A DNA stretch of 64,000 nucleotides, taken from assembly GCF_002252625.1 (NCBI RefSeq), contig NZ_NQKW01000006.1, forward strand, positions 1-64,000. The letters are read 5' to 3'. The translations under genes and the position numbers were made by a program. This DNA comes from Synechococcus sp. 1G10 (lineage in GTDB: Bacteria > Cyanobacteriota > Cyanobacteriia > PCC-6307 > Cyanobiaceae). How positions within the stretch are numbered: the stretch's first letter is position 1; the number at the start of each line of letters is the position of its first letter. Positions 18,145 to 26,518 of this stretch are shown piece by piece. The notes beneath the pieces were generated by a model. It was not told the DNA's origin, searched no databases, and saw nothing but the letters and a program-made list of their open reading frames with translations.

Positions 18145-19381
18145 ATCGGTCACCGAGGGCCATCCCGACAAGATCTGTGATCAGATCAGCGATGCCGTTC
18201 TCGATGCACTGCTGAGCGCAGACCCCGCCAGCCGGGTGGCCTGCGAAACGGTCGTCAACACCGGGCTCTGCCTGGTCACCGGCGAGGTGAGCACCACGGC
18301 CCGCGTCGATATCACCAGCCTGGTACGGGGCGTGATCGAAACGATCGGTTACAGCGGCGCCAAAGCCGGTGGCTTCGATGCCAACAGCTGTGCCGTGCTC
18401 ACCGCCCTCGACCAGCAGTCGCCCGACATTGCCCAGGGCGTGAATGAGGCCGACGACCACGACGGCGACCCCCTCGATCTGGTGGGTGCTGGTGATCAGG
18501 GCATCATGTTCGGCTTCGCCTGCGACGAAACCCCTGAGTTGATGCCCCTGCCGATCAGTCTGGCCCACCGCCTGGCCCGCCGGCTGGCCCAGGTGCGGCA
18601 CGACAACACCCTTCCTTACCTGCTGCCGGATGGGAAGACCCAGGTCAGCGTCGTTTACGAGAACGATCGGCCGGTGGCGATCGACACCCTGCTGATCTCC
18701 ACCCAGCACATGGCCGAGATCGACGGAATCAGTGATGAGGCGGGCCTGCGCCAGCGCATCGCCGATGACCTATGGACCCATGTGGTGATCCCAGCCACCG
18801 CCGATCTGCCGCTGCAACCCGAGCGCGCTGCGGTTCGCTTTCTGGTCAATCCCACCGGCAAGTTCGTGGTGGGTGGCCCCCAGGGTGATGCGGGCCTGAC
18901 CGGGCGCAAGATCATCGTCGATACCTATGGCGGAACTGCGCGCCACGGCGGTGGAGCCTTTTCCGGCAAGGATCCCACCAAGGTTGACCGTTCCGCGGCC
19001 TACGCCGCCCGCCACGTGGCCAAGAGCCTGGTGGCCGCTGGTCTCGCCCGGCGCGTGGAAGTGCAGCTCAGCTATGCGATCGGCGTTGCCAAGCCCGTGA
19101 GCATCCTGGTGCAGAGCTCCGGCACAGGCAAAATCAGCGACGACGACCTCACCGCCCTGGTGCAGGAACACTTTGACCTGCGCCCCGGCGCAATCATCGA
19201 GGCCTTCGGCCTGCGCGATCTCCCCCGTCAGCGGGGCGGCCGTTTTTACCAGGATGTGGCTGCCTACGGCCATTTCGGCCGTCCCGACCTGAACCTTCCC
19301 TGGGAGGACGTAGGTGAGGCCGCCGCCCGGCTGAAGCAAGCCACAGCCGATCGGGTCCCCGTGGGCCAGCCAGCCGCCTGA
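18119..19381 (+). CDS. metK: S-adenosylmethionine synthase
   Basis: MetK makes S-adenosylmethionine from methionine and ATP. From ATG 18119 the 420-residue product shows [36 protein letters not shown], the P-loop-like [20 protein letters not shown] and [14 protein letters not shown]. It overlaps the HAD gene and its stop overlaps the putative CTG start of the kinase gene downstream. Confidence 0.97.
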   Translation: MSRYVFTSESVTEGHPDKICDQISDAVLDALLSADPASRVACETVVNTGLCLVTGEVSTTARVDITSLVRGVIETIGYSGAKAGGFDANSCAVLTALDQQSPDIAQGVNEADDHDGDPLDLVGAGDQGIMFGFACDETPELMPLPISLAHRLARRLAQVRHDNTLPYLLPDGKTQVSVVYENDRPVAIDTLLISTQHMAEIDGISDEAGLRQRIADDLWTHVVIPATADLPLQPERAAVRFLVNPTGKFVVGGPQGDAGLTGRKIIVDTYGGTARHGGGAFSGKDPTKVDRSAAYAARHVAKSLVAAGLARRVEVQLSYAIGVAKPVSILVQSSGTGKISDDDLTALVQEHFDLRPGAIIEAFGLRDLPRQRGGRFYQDVAAYGHFGRPDLNLPWEDVGEAAARLKQATADRVPVGQPAA

Positions 19382-20673
19382 GCCCCCTGGCAGCGGGGGT
19401 AGACCTGGGCAGCAGCGGCATCCGCCTGGCGGTGATCGACGCTGAAGAGAAGGTACTGGCCGAGAGGGCCACCGCCTATCCCAGCAGTTTCGACGATCCA
19501 AACGGCTGGCGGCAGGGGCTGATCACGCTGGTGAGGGACCTTCCCATCCAGCTCAGGCAGCAACTGGGTGCCATCAGCCTCGATGGCACCTCTGGCACCC
19601 TGCTGGCCTGCCGCTCCGATGGCACGCCCCTGGGCCCCGCCCTGGCCTACAGCCTCGCCTGCCCTGAGCAGGCGGAGGTTCTGGCGGCTCTGGTGCCTGC
19701 CGGCTGCGCCGCCGCCAGCCTGAGCGGCAGCCTGGCCAGGGCCCTGCGACTGCTTGGCCCGCTTACGGGGGAGGCGTCGGCTGTGGGGGGCACGGCGGCC
19801 GCCGATCTGCTGCTGCGCCACCAGGCCGACTGGCTGATGGGCTGGTTGCTGGGCGACTGGCGCTGGGGCGAGGAAGGCAACAACCTGCGGCTGGGCTGGG
19901 ACCTCAGACAGCAGCACTGGACGGGAGACCTGGCCCTGCAACCCTGGGCGTCAGCGCTGCCAGAGGTGGTTGCCAGCGGCTTGGCGCTGGGGCCGCTGGC
20001 TCCAGGCTCTGCCTTTGCGCTGGGGTTGCCAGGCTCCTGCCTGGTGGTGGCCGGCAGCACCGATGCAAACGCCGCCGTGCTGGCGGCCGATCCCACTCCT
20101 GGCGAAGGAGTCACGGTGCTGGGCACCACCCTGGTGCTGAAACAGTTCGCCTCAGAGCCGATCGAAGCCCCAGGGATCAGCTGCCACCGGCTGGGGGGAC
20201 GCTGGCTGGTGGGCGGTGCCTCCAACGCCGGCGGCGGAGTGCTGCGCCAGTTCTTCAGCGATGCCGAGCTGGCACGACTCAGCCGTCAGATCAATCCCTC
20301 CAGGCCGAGCGGGCTGCACTACCGGCCCCTGCCATCGAGGGGAGAGCGCTTCCCCATCGACGACCCTGATCTGCTGCCGATCCTTGAGCCACGGCCCGTG
20401 AGCGATGCGCTGTTCCTGCAGGGGCTGCTCGAAGGGCTGGCCCGGATTGAGGCCCAGGGATGGGCGCGCCTCGCTCAGTTGGGCGCACCGCCACTGCGCC
20501 AAGTGATCAGCCTGGGGGGCGGGGCGCGCAATCCCCAGTGGCGTCAGCTTCGACAACAGGCGATCGGCCTGCCGGTGCTCAGCCGTCCTGGCCTGACGCC
20601 GGCCGTGGGCATGGCACGGTTGGCCCATAACGTCCTGAAGGCGCCGCAGCCAACGCCGAAGATGGAAGCCTGA
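19378..20673 (+). CDS. FGGY-family carbohydrate kinase (ribulokinase/xylulokinase type)
   Basis: The protein has the FGGY N-terminal phosphate-binding motif [16 protein letters not shown], the substrate segment [16 protein letters not shown], and the C-terminal ATP-binding region ([41 protein letters not shown]). The conserved start region lies upstream of the first GTG at 19432, yet no ATG, GTG or TTG is in frame between the TGA at 19315 and 19432. The best start is CTG 19378, overlapping the metK TGA, or CTG 19387. Phosphorylation of a pentulose is inferred; the sugar is unknown. Confidence 0.8.
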   Translation: MSPLAAGVDLGSSGIRLAVIDAEEKVLAERATAYPSSFDDPNGWRQGLITLVRDLPIQLRQQLGAISLDGTSGTLLACRSDGTPLGPALAYSLACPEQAEVLAALVPAGCAAASLSGSLARALRLLGPLTGEASAVGGTAAADLLLRHQADWLMGWLLGDWRWGEEGNNLRLGWDLRQQHWTGDLALQPWASALPEVVASGLALGPLAPGSAFALGLPGSCLVVAGSTDANAAVLAADPTPGEGVTVLGTTLVLKQFASEPIEAPGISCHRLGGRWLVGGASNAGGGVLRQFFSDAELARLSRQINPSRPSGLHYRPLPSRGERFPIDDPDLLPILEPRPVSDALFLQGLLEGLARIEAQGWARLAQLGAPPLRQVISLGGGARNPQWRQLRQQAIGLPVLSRPGLTPAVGMARLAHNVLKAPQPTPKMEA

Positions 20674-20691
20674 TTCCTTTGCCAAAAGCCC

Positions 20692-20811
20692 ATGAACGAA
20701 CGCCTGCGAACCGTGATCTCGATGGCCCTGTTCGTGATCCTGGCCGGCTATGTCAGTTTCAGTGCCATCAGGCTGGGGCTACTGCTCTGGCAGCGGTACG
20801 CCCTGGTCTGA
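20692..20811 (+). CDS. Small single-span membrane protein
   Basis: A 39-residue ORF, MNERLRTVISMALFVILAGY then VSFSAIRLGLLLWQRYALV, with one hydrophobic helix and basic ends. It starts 18 bp after the kinase stop on the same strand. No family recognised. Confidence 0.5.
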   Translation: MNERLRTVISMALFVILAGYVSFSAIRLGLLLWQRYALV

Positions 20812-20855
20812 GCCAGTTTTCAGCCAGAATCAGCCCTGACTCCTGCCCTGCAGCC

Positions 20856-21125
20856 ATGGCCAGCGATCCCCTCACCGAAGCCGTCAGCGAACGGATCTGT
20901 CGCCACATGAACAAAGACCATGGCGAAGCGGTGCTGGCTTATGCCCGCCACTACGGCGGGGCGCAGCAGGCCAGCACCGCCCGCATGCTGCGTGTGAGTC
21001 CCGAAGCGATGGACCTGGAGGTGGATGGCGCCAACCTCTCAGTGCCCTTCGATCACGTGCTCAATGACAGCGAAGACGCCCATCGCACCCTGGTGGCGAT
21101 GCTCAAGGCCTTGCCCGAGTCATGA
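20856..21125 (+). CDS. DUF2470-domain protein
   Basis: From ATG 20856, 89 residues with the DUF2470 pattern: ERICRHMNKDHGEAVLAYAR, a middle ARMLRVSPEAMDLEV and VPFDHVLNDSEDAHRTLVAM. This domain is otherwise found at the C-terminus of haem-binding or pyridoxamine-oxidase-like proteins; a stand-alone role in haem handling is inference. Confidence 0.8.
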   Translation: MASDPLTEAVSERICRHMNKDHGEAVLAYARHYGGAQQASTARMLRVSPEAMDLEVDGANLSVPFDHVLNDSEDAHRTLVAMLKALPES

Positions 21126-21175
21126 GCTGGGAACACTGAACGGCAACGTTGCACTCCTCCTAGGAGATCGCCGCC

Positions 21176-21952
21176 ATGGTCCAGGCCCTGTTGAGGGGAT
21201 GCCTCGAGCTGATCACCCAGGCCACCTGTCCGCTCTGCGGCCGAGCGGCCGAGACTGATGGAGGCAGGAGGCGTGCACAATCGCAGCCTTGCCAGGTCTG
21301 CCGCGAATCGCTGGATCTCGAGGCCCAGTCGGGATTGTGTGGTCTTGAGCCCATGCCCTGGTGGGCCCTGGGCTCCTATCAAGGTGCGCTGCGCAGCCTG
21401 CTGCTGCGCCAGCGGCGCAAGCCCAGCAACCAGGCGATCCCCTGCCTGGCGAGTTCCCTGGCCGCAACCCTGCCGGCACCGCTTCGGGAGTTGAGCGTCG
21501 TGGCGATCCCCAGCTGGAAACAACGGGCCAACCCCCTGCCACTCCTGATCTGTCAGGGGCTGGGCCTGCCCTGCCTGGCTCCCCTGGAGCGCAGCCGCGC
21601 CACGCTGGGGCAGCACCACCTCAACCGCCGGCTGCGGGCGCTCAACCAGGAAGGTGCCTTCCGGGTCGTCCCAGACGGAATCTCCAGCAGCCGACGTTCC
21701 AGGCAGGGTCTGCTGCTGGTGGATGACATTCTCACCACAGGAGCCACGGCCATGGCCGCCGCCGCCGCCCTTGAAGAGGCCGGTTACCCGGTGATGGGGC
21801 TGCTCTGCCTAGCCCGGACGCCTGCTCCAGGCCGTGATCTAAGATCCAGAGGTGCTGCCAAGCGGCCTGCCGGGATAGCTCAGTTGGTAGAGCAGGCGAC
21901 TGAAAATCGCCGTGTCCCCAGTTCAAATCTGGGTCCTGGCACTCTTTTTTGA
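21176..21952 (+). CDS. comF: ComF-family phosphoribosyltransferase-like protein
   Basis: ComF proteins function in DNA uptake during competence. The protein has an N-terminal zinc-type cluster (TCPLCGRAAE and QPCQVCRESL) and a C-terminal phosphoribosyltransferase motif (GLLLVDDILTTGATAMAAAA). Recognisable sequence ends near GLLCLARTPAPG (about 21830), yet the frame has no stop until TGA 21950-21952, so the last 35 or so codons run across the whole tRNA-Phe gene and end in its T-rich trailer. Confidence 0.85.
   Translation: MVQALLRGCLELITQATCPLCGRAAETDGGRRRAQSQPCQVCRESLDLEAQSGLCGLEPMPWWALGSYQGALRSLLLRQRRKPSNQAIPCLASSLAATLPAPLRELSVVAIPSWKQRANPLPLLICQGLGLPCLAPLERSRATLGQHHLNRRLRALNQEGAFRVVPDGISSSRRSRQGLLLVDDILTTGATAMAAAAALEEAGYPVMGLLCLARTPAPGRDLRSRGAAKRPAGIAQLVEQATENRRVPSSNLGPGTLF
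21869..21941 (+). tRNA. tRNA-Phe(GAA)
   Basis: A 73-nt cloverleaf: acceptor GCCGGGA with TCCTGGC (one G-T pair), D-arm TAGCTCAGTTGGTAGAGCA, anticodon loop CTGAAAA with GAA, and T-arm CCCAGTTCAAATCTGGG. CCA is not encoded. A run of six T follows at 21945-21950. The gene lies entirely inside the 3' end of the comF reading frame. In marine Synechococcus the PBS gene region is reported to lie beside a tRNA-Phe, as here. Confidence 0.96.
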
Positions 21953-22020
21953 AGCCCTTGTTGAAGGCTGTAGCCCATCACTTCGGTGGGCGCCCCTCCA
22001 AGCTGCCGTGCTCCGAAGCA

Positions 22021-22257
22021 ATGAGAACCCCTCCCGAGCAACCAGCCAACCAACAGTTCAACAATGCGGACAGCTACGGAATCGCCTTCGATGAGGCCTG
22101 GGGACGGATCGGCAGCCTCGATCCAGCTGATTCAGGCGCCCGTGAAGCCGCCCTCCAAGGGGTGATTAGCGGCTTGTGCGATCACCCTTTCGCCCTGAGC
22201 CAACCGGAGCTGGTGCGCCAGGTCGCGGAATTCCGCCTGCGCCTGTTTCAGCGCTGA
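22021..22257 (+). CDS. Conserved hypothetical protein, 78 residues
   Basis: From ATG 22021 the product starts MRTPPEQPANQQFNNADSYG and then has a helical region (FDEAWGRIGSLDPADSGARE, FALSQPELVRQVAEFRLRL). No family is recognised. It stands between tRNA-Phe and cpcT, 37 bp before cpcT, so it may be co-transcribed with the lyase. The frame extends 24 codons upstream into the tRNA trailer, which I judge non-coding. Confidence 0.55.
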   Translation: MRTPPEQPANQQFNNADSYGIAFDEAWGRIGSLDPADSGAREAALQGVISGLCDHPFALSQPELVRQVAEFRLRLFQR

Positions 22258-22294
22258 GGGCGCTGAGGTAGGCCGGCCCCATAGGATTCGCCCC

Positions 22295-22900
22295 ATGACC
22301 AGCTCCCTGACGCGCCTGGTCCGGATGCTGAGCGCTGGGTTCAGCAATCAGGACCAGGCTTTCGAGAACCCACCCCTCTACGCCCACATACTGGTGCGCT
22401 TTCGGCCGCTTCCGCAGCTGGATCCAGGTTCCCTGTTGCTGGAGCAGTCCTACGCCTTCGCACCCGGCCAGCCCTACCGCATTCGGGTGCTGCGTGCCGA
22501 AAGCGTCACAGACGGCAGCCTGCGGATCCATAACCACGCCCTCCACGACGAGCGGCGGTTCTGGGGAGCGGTGGAGGATCCTGAGCGCATGGCGAAGATC
22601 CAAACCGAGGACCTGCGTCTGCTCGAAGGTTGCACCTATGTGGTGCAACAGAAGGGCGAGGCCTTCATCGGGGAGGTCGAACCTGGCTGCCGTTGCCTGG
22701 TGGAACGCAAGGGAGCCACGGCCTACCTCGTGAGCAGCTTCGAAATTGACGGTACGTCGATGCGCACGATCGACAGGGGGCACGACCCCGCCACCCATGA
22801 CCAGCTCTGGGGATCCCTGGCTGGGCCGTTTGAATTCCAGCGCACCGACGACTTCAGCGCTGAGATTCCAATCGCCTGGCTGGAGAGCTGGAGGCCCTGA
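22295..22900 (+). CDS. cpcT: Phycobiliprotein bilin lyase CpcT (CpeT/CpcT family)
   Basis: CpcT attaches phycocyanobilin to Cys-153/155 of the phycocyanin beta subunit. The 201-residue product has the family blocks NQDQAFENPPLYAHILVRFR, LLEQSYAFAPGQPYRIRV, GEVEPGCRCLVERKGATAYL and a C-terminal DRGHDPATHDQLWGSLAGPF. A second member at 34709 sits with phycoerythrin genes, so this copy, close to the cpc genes, is called cpcT. It encodes a soluble beta-barrel (calycin-like) protein. Confidence 0.88.
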   Translation: MTSSLTRLVRMLSAGFSNQDQAFENPPLYAHILVRFRPLPQLDPGSLLLEQSYAFAPGQPYRIRVLRAESVTDGSLRIHNHALHDERRFWGAVEDPERMAKIQTEDLRLLEGCTYVVQQKGEAFIGEVEPGCRCLVERKGATAYLVSSFEIDGTSMRTIDRGHDPATHDQLWGSLAGPFEFQRTDDFSAEIPIAWLESWRP

Positions 22901-23062
22901 CCCGGACTGGACCTGGGCTGGATCAAGCCGGTGCGCAACAAAAGATTATGAAGCTAGTCAAACAAATTGAGCAAGATATTAAAGCTATATGAGGTCTTTT
23001 GTCACTAGGGGTTTGTGCTCAACAGAGGTGCCTATGTTCATCGCCCATTCCTCTGGCACTCC

Positions 23063-23830
23063 ATGGCTCTGCCCCTGATCGAACTCAATCCCATCGCCCT
23101 CAATGCCCGCGTCACCAGCTTGGCGGTGGGCAGTGAAGAAGAGCCGCGGCGGACGCCGGAGGGGGTGCTCCGCAGCCCCCAGGCCATGGATGAACTGATC
23201 GAGAGGGCCTACCGTCAGATCTTCTTCCATGCTTTCAAAGCCGACAGGGAACCGGGGCTTGAGTCCAGGCTGCGCCGCGGTCAGATCAGCATCAAGCAGT
23301 TCATCCGCGGCCTGCTCCTTTCAGATAAGTTCCGCAGAGATTTCTACCGTTGCAACAGCAACTACGCAGTTGTAGAGCAGGTGGTTGGCCGCGTTCTCGG
23401 TCGACCGGCGCATGGCGAGCGCGAGAGGATCGCCTTCTCGATTCTGATTGCCGCCGAAGGAATGCAGAGTTTCGTCGATGCCCTGCTCGACTCGCCTGAA
23501 TATGTCGACACCTTCGGCGAGGATGAAGTTCCTTACCAGCGCTCGCGTGTCCTCCCAGGCCGCAGCCTGGGGGAAAAGCCATTCAACCAGCAGGCTCCGC
23601 GCTATTCCTCCTACTGGCGCGACATCAGTGCAACCCGCGCGCCTGCCGGCCCATTCAGCGCCGGCTCACAACTGGAGCGGGGGCTGCGCTCACCTACCTG
23701 GGTCGATGGTCAGCCGCCGAAGCTGGCTCAGACCATCTGGCTGGGGCTTGCAGCCATCGGCGGCGTGGAACTGCTGCGCATACTGATCACCACCGCGGCC
23801 GCGATGCTCAAGACAGGCTCACTCGGCTGA
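23063..23830 (+). CDS. CpcG-type phycobilisome linker with hydrophobic C-terminal tail (CpcL-like)
   Basis: The 255-residue product starts MALPLIELNPIALNARVTSL and contains one PBS linker domain (pfam00427 type): RAYRQIFFHAFKADREPGLE, QISIKQFIRGLLLSDKFRRD, YAVVEQVVGRVLGRPAHGE, SFVDALLDSPEYVDTFGEDE. After an extended region it ends in a hydrophobic stretch (IWLGLAAIGGVELLRILITT, then AAAML), which rod-core CpcG1 proteins lack and membrane-anchored CpcL/CpcG2 proteins have. A Glu and an Arg lie in the middle of this helix. The inferred role is to anchor phycocyanin rods to the thylakoid, possibly at PSI. Confidence 0.85.
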   Translation: MALPLIELNPIALNARVTSLAVGSEEEPRRTPEGVLRSPQAMDELIERAYRQIFFHAFKADREPGLESRLRRGQISIKQFIRGLLLSDKFRRDFYRCNSNYAVVEQVVGRVLGRPAHGERERIAFSILIAAEGMQSFVDALLDSPEYVDTFGEDEVPYQRSRVLPGRSLGEKPFNQQAPRYSSYWRDISATRAPAGPFSAGSQLERGLRSPTWVDGQPPKLAQTIWLGLAAIGGVELLRILITTAAAMLKTGSLG

Positions 23831-23873
23831 AGCCTCAGATCCAGGTGGAGCGGACCTGAGCCGATGGCCTGAT

Positions 23874-24296
23874 TCAGGCGCTCAGCTCATCCATGAAGGG
23901 CTGCTCCCCCTCGTCTGGGAACACCGTTTCCGAGCTGTCCCCGTACTCGTTCTCTGGGGCAGGATCGGCGGCGACGCCAAGCACACGCAAGGGCCTCACC
24001 AGGCCTCCAGCAGGGGCCATGCCTTCTGAAGCCTGGCGCTGAGCGGGTTGATCCAGCAGGGTTTCCAGCCTGGTCAGGCGATCATCGGTCTGCTCCAGAA
24101 GGTCGAGAACAGCGGCTGAATCGACACCATCCCGGCCTGATCGATCCAGCAACCGGAACTGTTGATCCTCCAGGAGGAGCAGACGATCCTCCATCTCCAG
24201 GAGGCGCAAGGTGAGCGTTTCAGTGAGCTCGCCGAGAGCATTGAGCTGAACGCTGAAGCGCAGGGGCCAAGCCTCGGAATCAGGTGCCGTCGTCAT
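23874..24296 (-). CDS. Conserved hypothetical coiled-coil protein in the PBS region
   Basis: A 140-residue acidic protein starting MTTAPDSEAWPLRFSVQLNA. Residues 25-55 are Leu/Glu/Arg-rich with heptad character (LRLLEMEDRLLLLEDQQFRL), followed by a second helical segment (LLEQTDDRLTRLETLLDQ) and an acidic, probably disordered tail. No enzyme motif is seen. It is convergent with the first CpcL-like gene. Function unknown; oligomerisation is suggested by the heptads. Confidence 0.6.
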   Translation of the reverse strand: MTTAPDSEAWPLRFSVQLNALGELTETLTLRLLEMEDRLLLLEDQQFRLLDRSGRDGVDSAAVLDLLEQTDDRLTRLETLLDQPAQRQASEGMAPAGGLVRPLRVLGVAADPAPENEYGDSSETVFPDEGEQPFMDELSA

Positions 24297-24518
24297 GGGT
24301 CGTGCTGCGACCGCGTTGGCCGGATATTATCGGGCTGCGCTCAGGACGCCATAGAGGGGAATGTGTCGTGACCCCTCAGATCCCCCCTCTGCCTGATGGT
24401 TGTGAGATCAAGCCATCAGCAAGACATGCTGACAGGCCCGCGATGAGAGCTAAATCTTTAGACTAGGCTCCTGATCAGAGCACGAACTCCTCCTCCTGGT
24501 CGGCCCTTCAATGAGGGT

Positions 24519-24916
24519 GTGCCGCTCAAGGCCCTTGCGGCCCAAGCCGGGATCAGGCTAATCAGCGCCTGCAATTGGCTGGCAGGCTTCCGTGGGGGTG
24601 GCTTGGCGACACGGATGGACCAACGGTGTGATCGCCGAATTGCCAGAGCCTTCAAGCGTCCCCACTCGACCGCCTCTCGGTTAATGAACTTCCTGCGGCT
24701 GGCTCCCATCGAGCGTGTCGGCCATCGGAGCCGTCGAGGCGAAAAGGCTGGCTGGCATTGGATCTCAGTCATCCCCTTACCCACCCTTACACGCCGCAAA
24801 CCAACGGCAAGGCCGATCGTTTCGTCAGAACCCTCCTGACGGAATGGGCCAAAGTCATCATGTACCAGACCTCAGAGGAACGGAACCTCTGGCTGCCTGG
24901 GTATCTGGGAATCTGA
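24519..24916 (+). pseudogene. Decayed IS481-family transposase
   Basis: One frame carries an HTH-like part (LAAQAGIRLISACNWLAGF) and RRGEKAGWHWI, resembling the middle of IS481 transposases (usually RPGELLHID). Another frame from about 24782 gives PYTPQTNGKADRFVRTLLTE then WAKVIMYQTSEERNL, the family's C-terminal DDE segment. These pieces are in different frames and shorter than a whole transposase, so the element is dead. It lies between the coiled-coil gene and cpcBA. Confidence 0.7.
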
Positions 24917-25101
24917 GAAGGCCACAGGTCCCACTTGGATCTCGCTGGCCTCAGACCTCACTGAGTGCCTACGGCGGACGCTGATCGCTGAATGCCTTGG
25001 TGGGACTACACAGCTGGGCACTCTCCCACAGATGACCGTTTGTGAATCATCGCCCATGGGAACGGCAAGGGGGCTAACAATACTCATGTCAGCGGAGGCC
25101 C

Positions 25102-25140
25102 TTCTGGCTATGGGCAGGCTCAGTCGGCCCATAGCCAGAA
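25102..25140 (+). promoter_or_regulatory. 14-bp perfect inverted repeat upstream of cpcB
   Basis: TTCTGGCTATGGGC (25102-25115) and GCCCATAGCCAGAA (25127-25140) are exact inverted copies around an 11-base loop, 88 bp before the cpcB ATG. A second small palindrome (CTCTCGAGAG) follows. No T-run follows, so a leader structure, operator or RNA stability element is more likely than a terminator. Confidence 0.6.
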
Positions 25141-25228
25141 ACTACGCACTTGACTCTCGAGAGCGCAAGTTGCGCACTCTCACACAACTCACGACCCCCA
25201 TCCGTCGAGAACAGGAGCTTTTTATTCA

Positions 25229-25747
25229 ATGTTCGACGCTTTCACCAAGGTCATTGCCCAGGCTGATGCCCGTGGCGAATTCCTCAGTTCTAGTCAGATC
25301 GACGCCCTGGGGTCGATTGTTGCTGATAGCAACAAGAGAATGGATGCCGTCAACCGGATCACCTCCAACGCTTCCACGATCGTTGCCAATGCAGCCCGCG
25401 ATCTGTTCGCTCAGCAACCGGCGCTGATCGCACCCGGGGGCAACGCTTACACAAGCCGCAGGATGGCCGCATGCCTACGTGACATGGAGATCATCCTCCG
25501 CTACATCACGTATTCCATTTTCACCGGAGACACATCCATTCTCGAAGATCGTTGCCTCAACGGCCTGCGGGAAACCTATCTTGCCCTTGGCACTCCTGGC
25601 GCTTCTGTCGCCGAAGGTGTACGCAAAATGAAGGATGCCTCCATTGCCATCGTCAACGATCGCGGCGGCATCACATCGGGCGATTGCAGCAATTTGATCT
25701 CCGAAATCGGCACCTACTTTGATCGCGCCGCCGCCGCCGTGGCCTGA
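25229..25747 (+). CDS. cpcB: Phycocyanin beta subunit
   Basis: The 172-residue product is the beta chain of phycocyanin in PBS rods. It starts [20 protein letters not shown], has bilin cysteines at Cys82 ([14 protein letters not shown]) and Cys153 ([10 protein letters not shown]), and Asn72 in PGGNAY, which is N-methylated in this family. A ribosome-binding site (cgagaacaggagc) precedes the ATG. cpcA follows after 45 bp. The chromophore at Cys82 or Cys153, C-PC or R-PC type, cannot be told from this gene alone. Confidence 0.97.
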   Translation: MFDAFTKVIAQADARGEFLSSSQIDALGSIVADSNKRMDAVNRITSNASTIVANAARDLFAQQPALIAPGGNAYTSRRMAACLRDMEIILRYITYSIFTGDTSILEDRCLNGLRETYLALGTPGASVAEGVRKMKDASIAIVNDRGGITSGDCSNLISEIGTYFDRAAAAVA

Positions 25748-25792
25748 TCTGCATTCCCTTTCAGGACAATCCTTACGCTCTCCCCTTTACCC

Positions 25793-26284
25793 ATGTCGAA
25801 GACTCCGCTCACCGAGGCTGTCGCAGCTGCCGACTCCCAAGGCCGCTTTCTCAGCAACACCGAAATCAATGCCGCCTTCGGACGCTTCACTCGAGCCAAG
25901 TCGGCTCTTGAGGCTGCTAAAGGATTGACAGCCAAAGCAGACACCCTTGTGAATGGCGCCGCGCAAGCCGTCTACAGCAAGTTCCCCTACACCACCCAGA
26001 TGCAGGGGCCCACGTACGCTGCCGACCAACGCGGGAAGGACAAGTGCGCCCGTGATATCGGTTACTACCTGCGCATGGTCACCTACTGTCTTGTGGCTGG
26101 TGGCACCGGTCCGATGGACGAATACCTGATCGCTGGCATCGATGAGATCAACCGTACCTTTGAACTTTCTCCCTCCTGGTACGTGGAGGCCCTGAAATAC
26201 ATCAAGGCCAACCACGGCATGAGTGGAGAGCCTGGAACCGAGGCGAACAACTACATCGACTATGCCATCAACGCGCTTGTCTGA
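25793..26284 (+). CDS. cpcA: Phycocyanin alpha subunit
   Basis: The 163-residue alpha chain of phycocyanin, starting [20 protein letters not shown], with the single bilin cysteine at position 85 ([14 protein letters not shown], the family's Cys84) and the conserved C-terminus [14 protein letters not shown]. It forms an operon with cpcB. The cpcE/cpcF genes at 48572-50115 are the expected lyase for this cysteine. Confidence 0.97.
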   Translation: MSKTPLTEAVAAADSQGRFLSNTEINAAFGRFTRAKSALEAAKGLTAKADTLVNGAAQAVYSKFPYTTQMQGPTYAADQRGKDKCARDIGYYLRMVTYCLVAGGTGPMDEYLIAGIDEINRTFELSPSWYVEALKYIKANHGMSGEPGTEANNYIDYAINALV

Positions 26285-26326
26285 AGCAGGCAAGGCGACC
26301 TGAGATCGCCAATTTTCAATGATGCT

Positions 26327-26349
26327 GGCCTCCTTCGGGGGGCCTTCTT
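26327..26349 (+). terminator. Probable terminator after cpcBA
   Basis: GGCCTCC and GGGGGCC can pair (one T-G wobble) around a short loop and are followed by ttctt. It lies 43 bp after cpcA and would end most cpcBA transcripts before the next gene. Confidence 0.6.
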
Positions 26350-26518
26350 CATGTCTGCGCAAGCCAAATGGGATCACTTCACAGCCACAGCATTTACCCT
26401 CTGTTCAAGGAACCTCAATCCGCGAGCAGGGGAAGTCACGATTGATGTGGATTCCTTCCTCCCGCCCCCATAGGCTCCATCTTCTAGGGGAAGATTTCAT
26501 TCAAGCTATCAAGTAACC

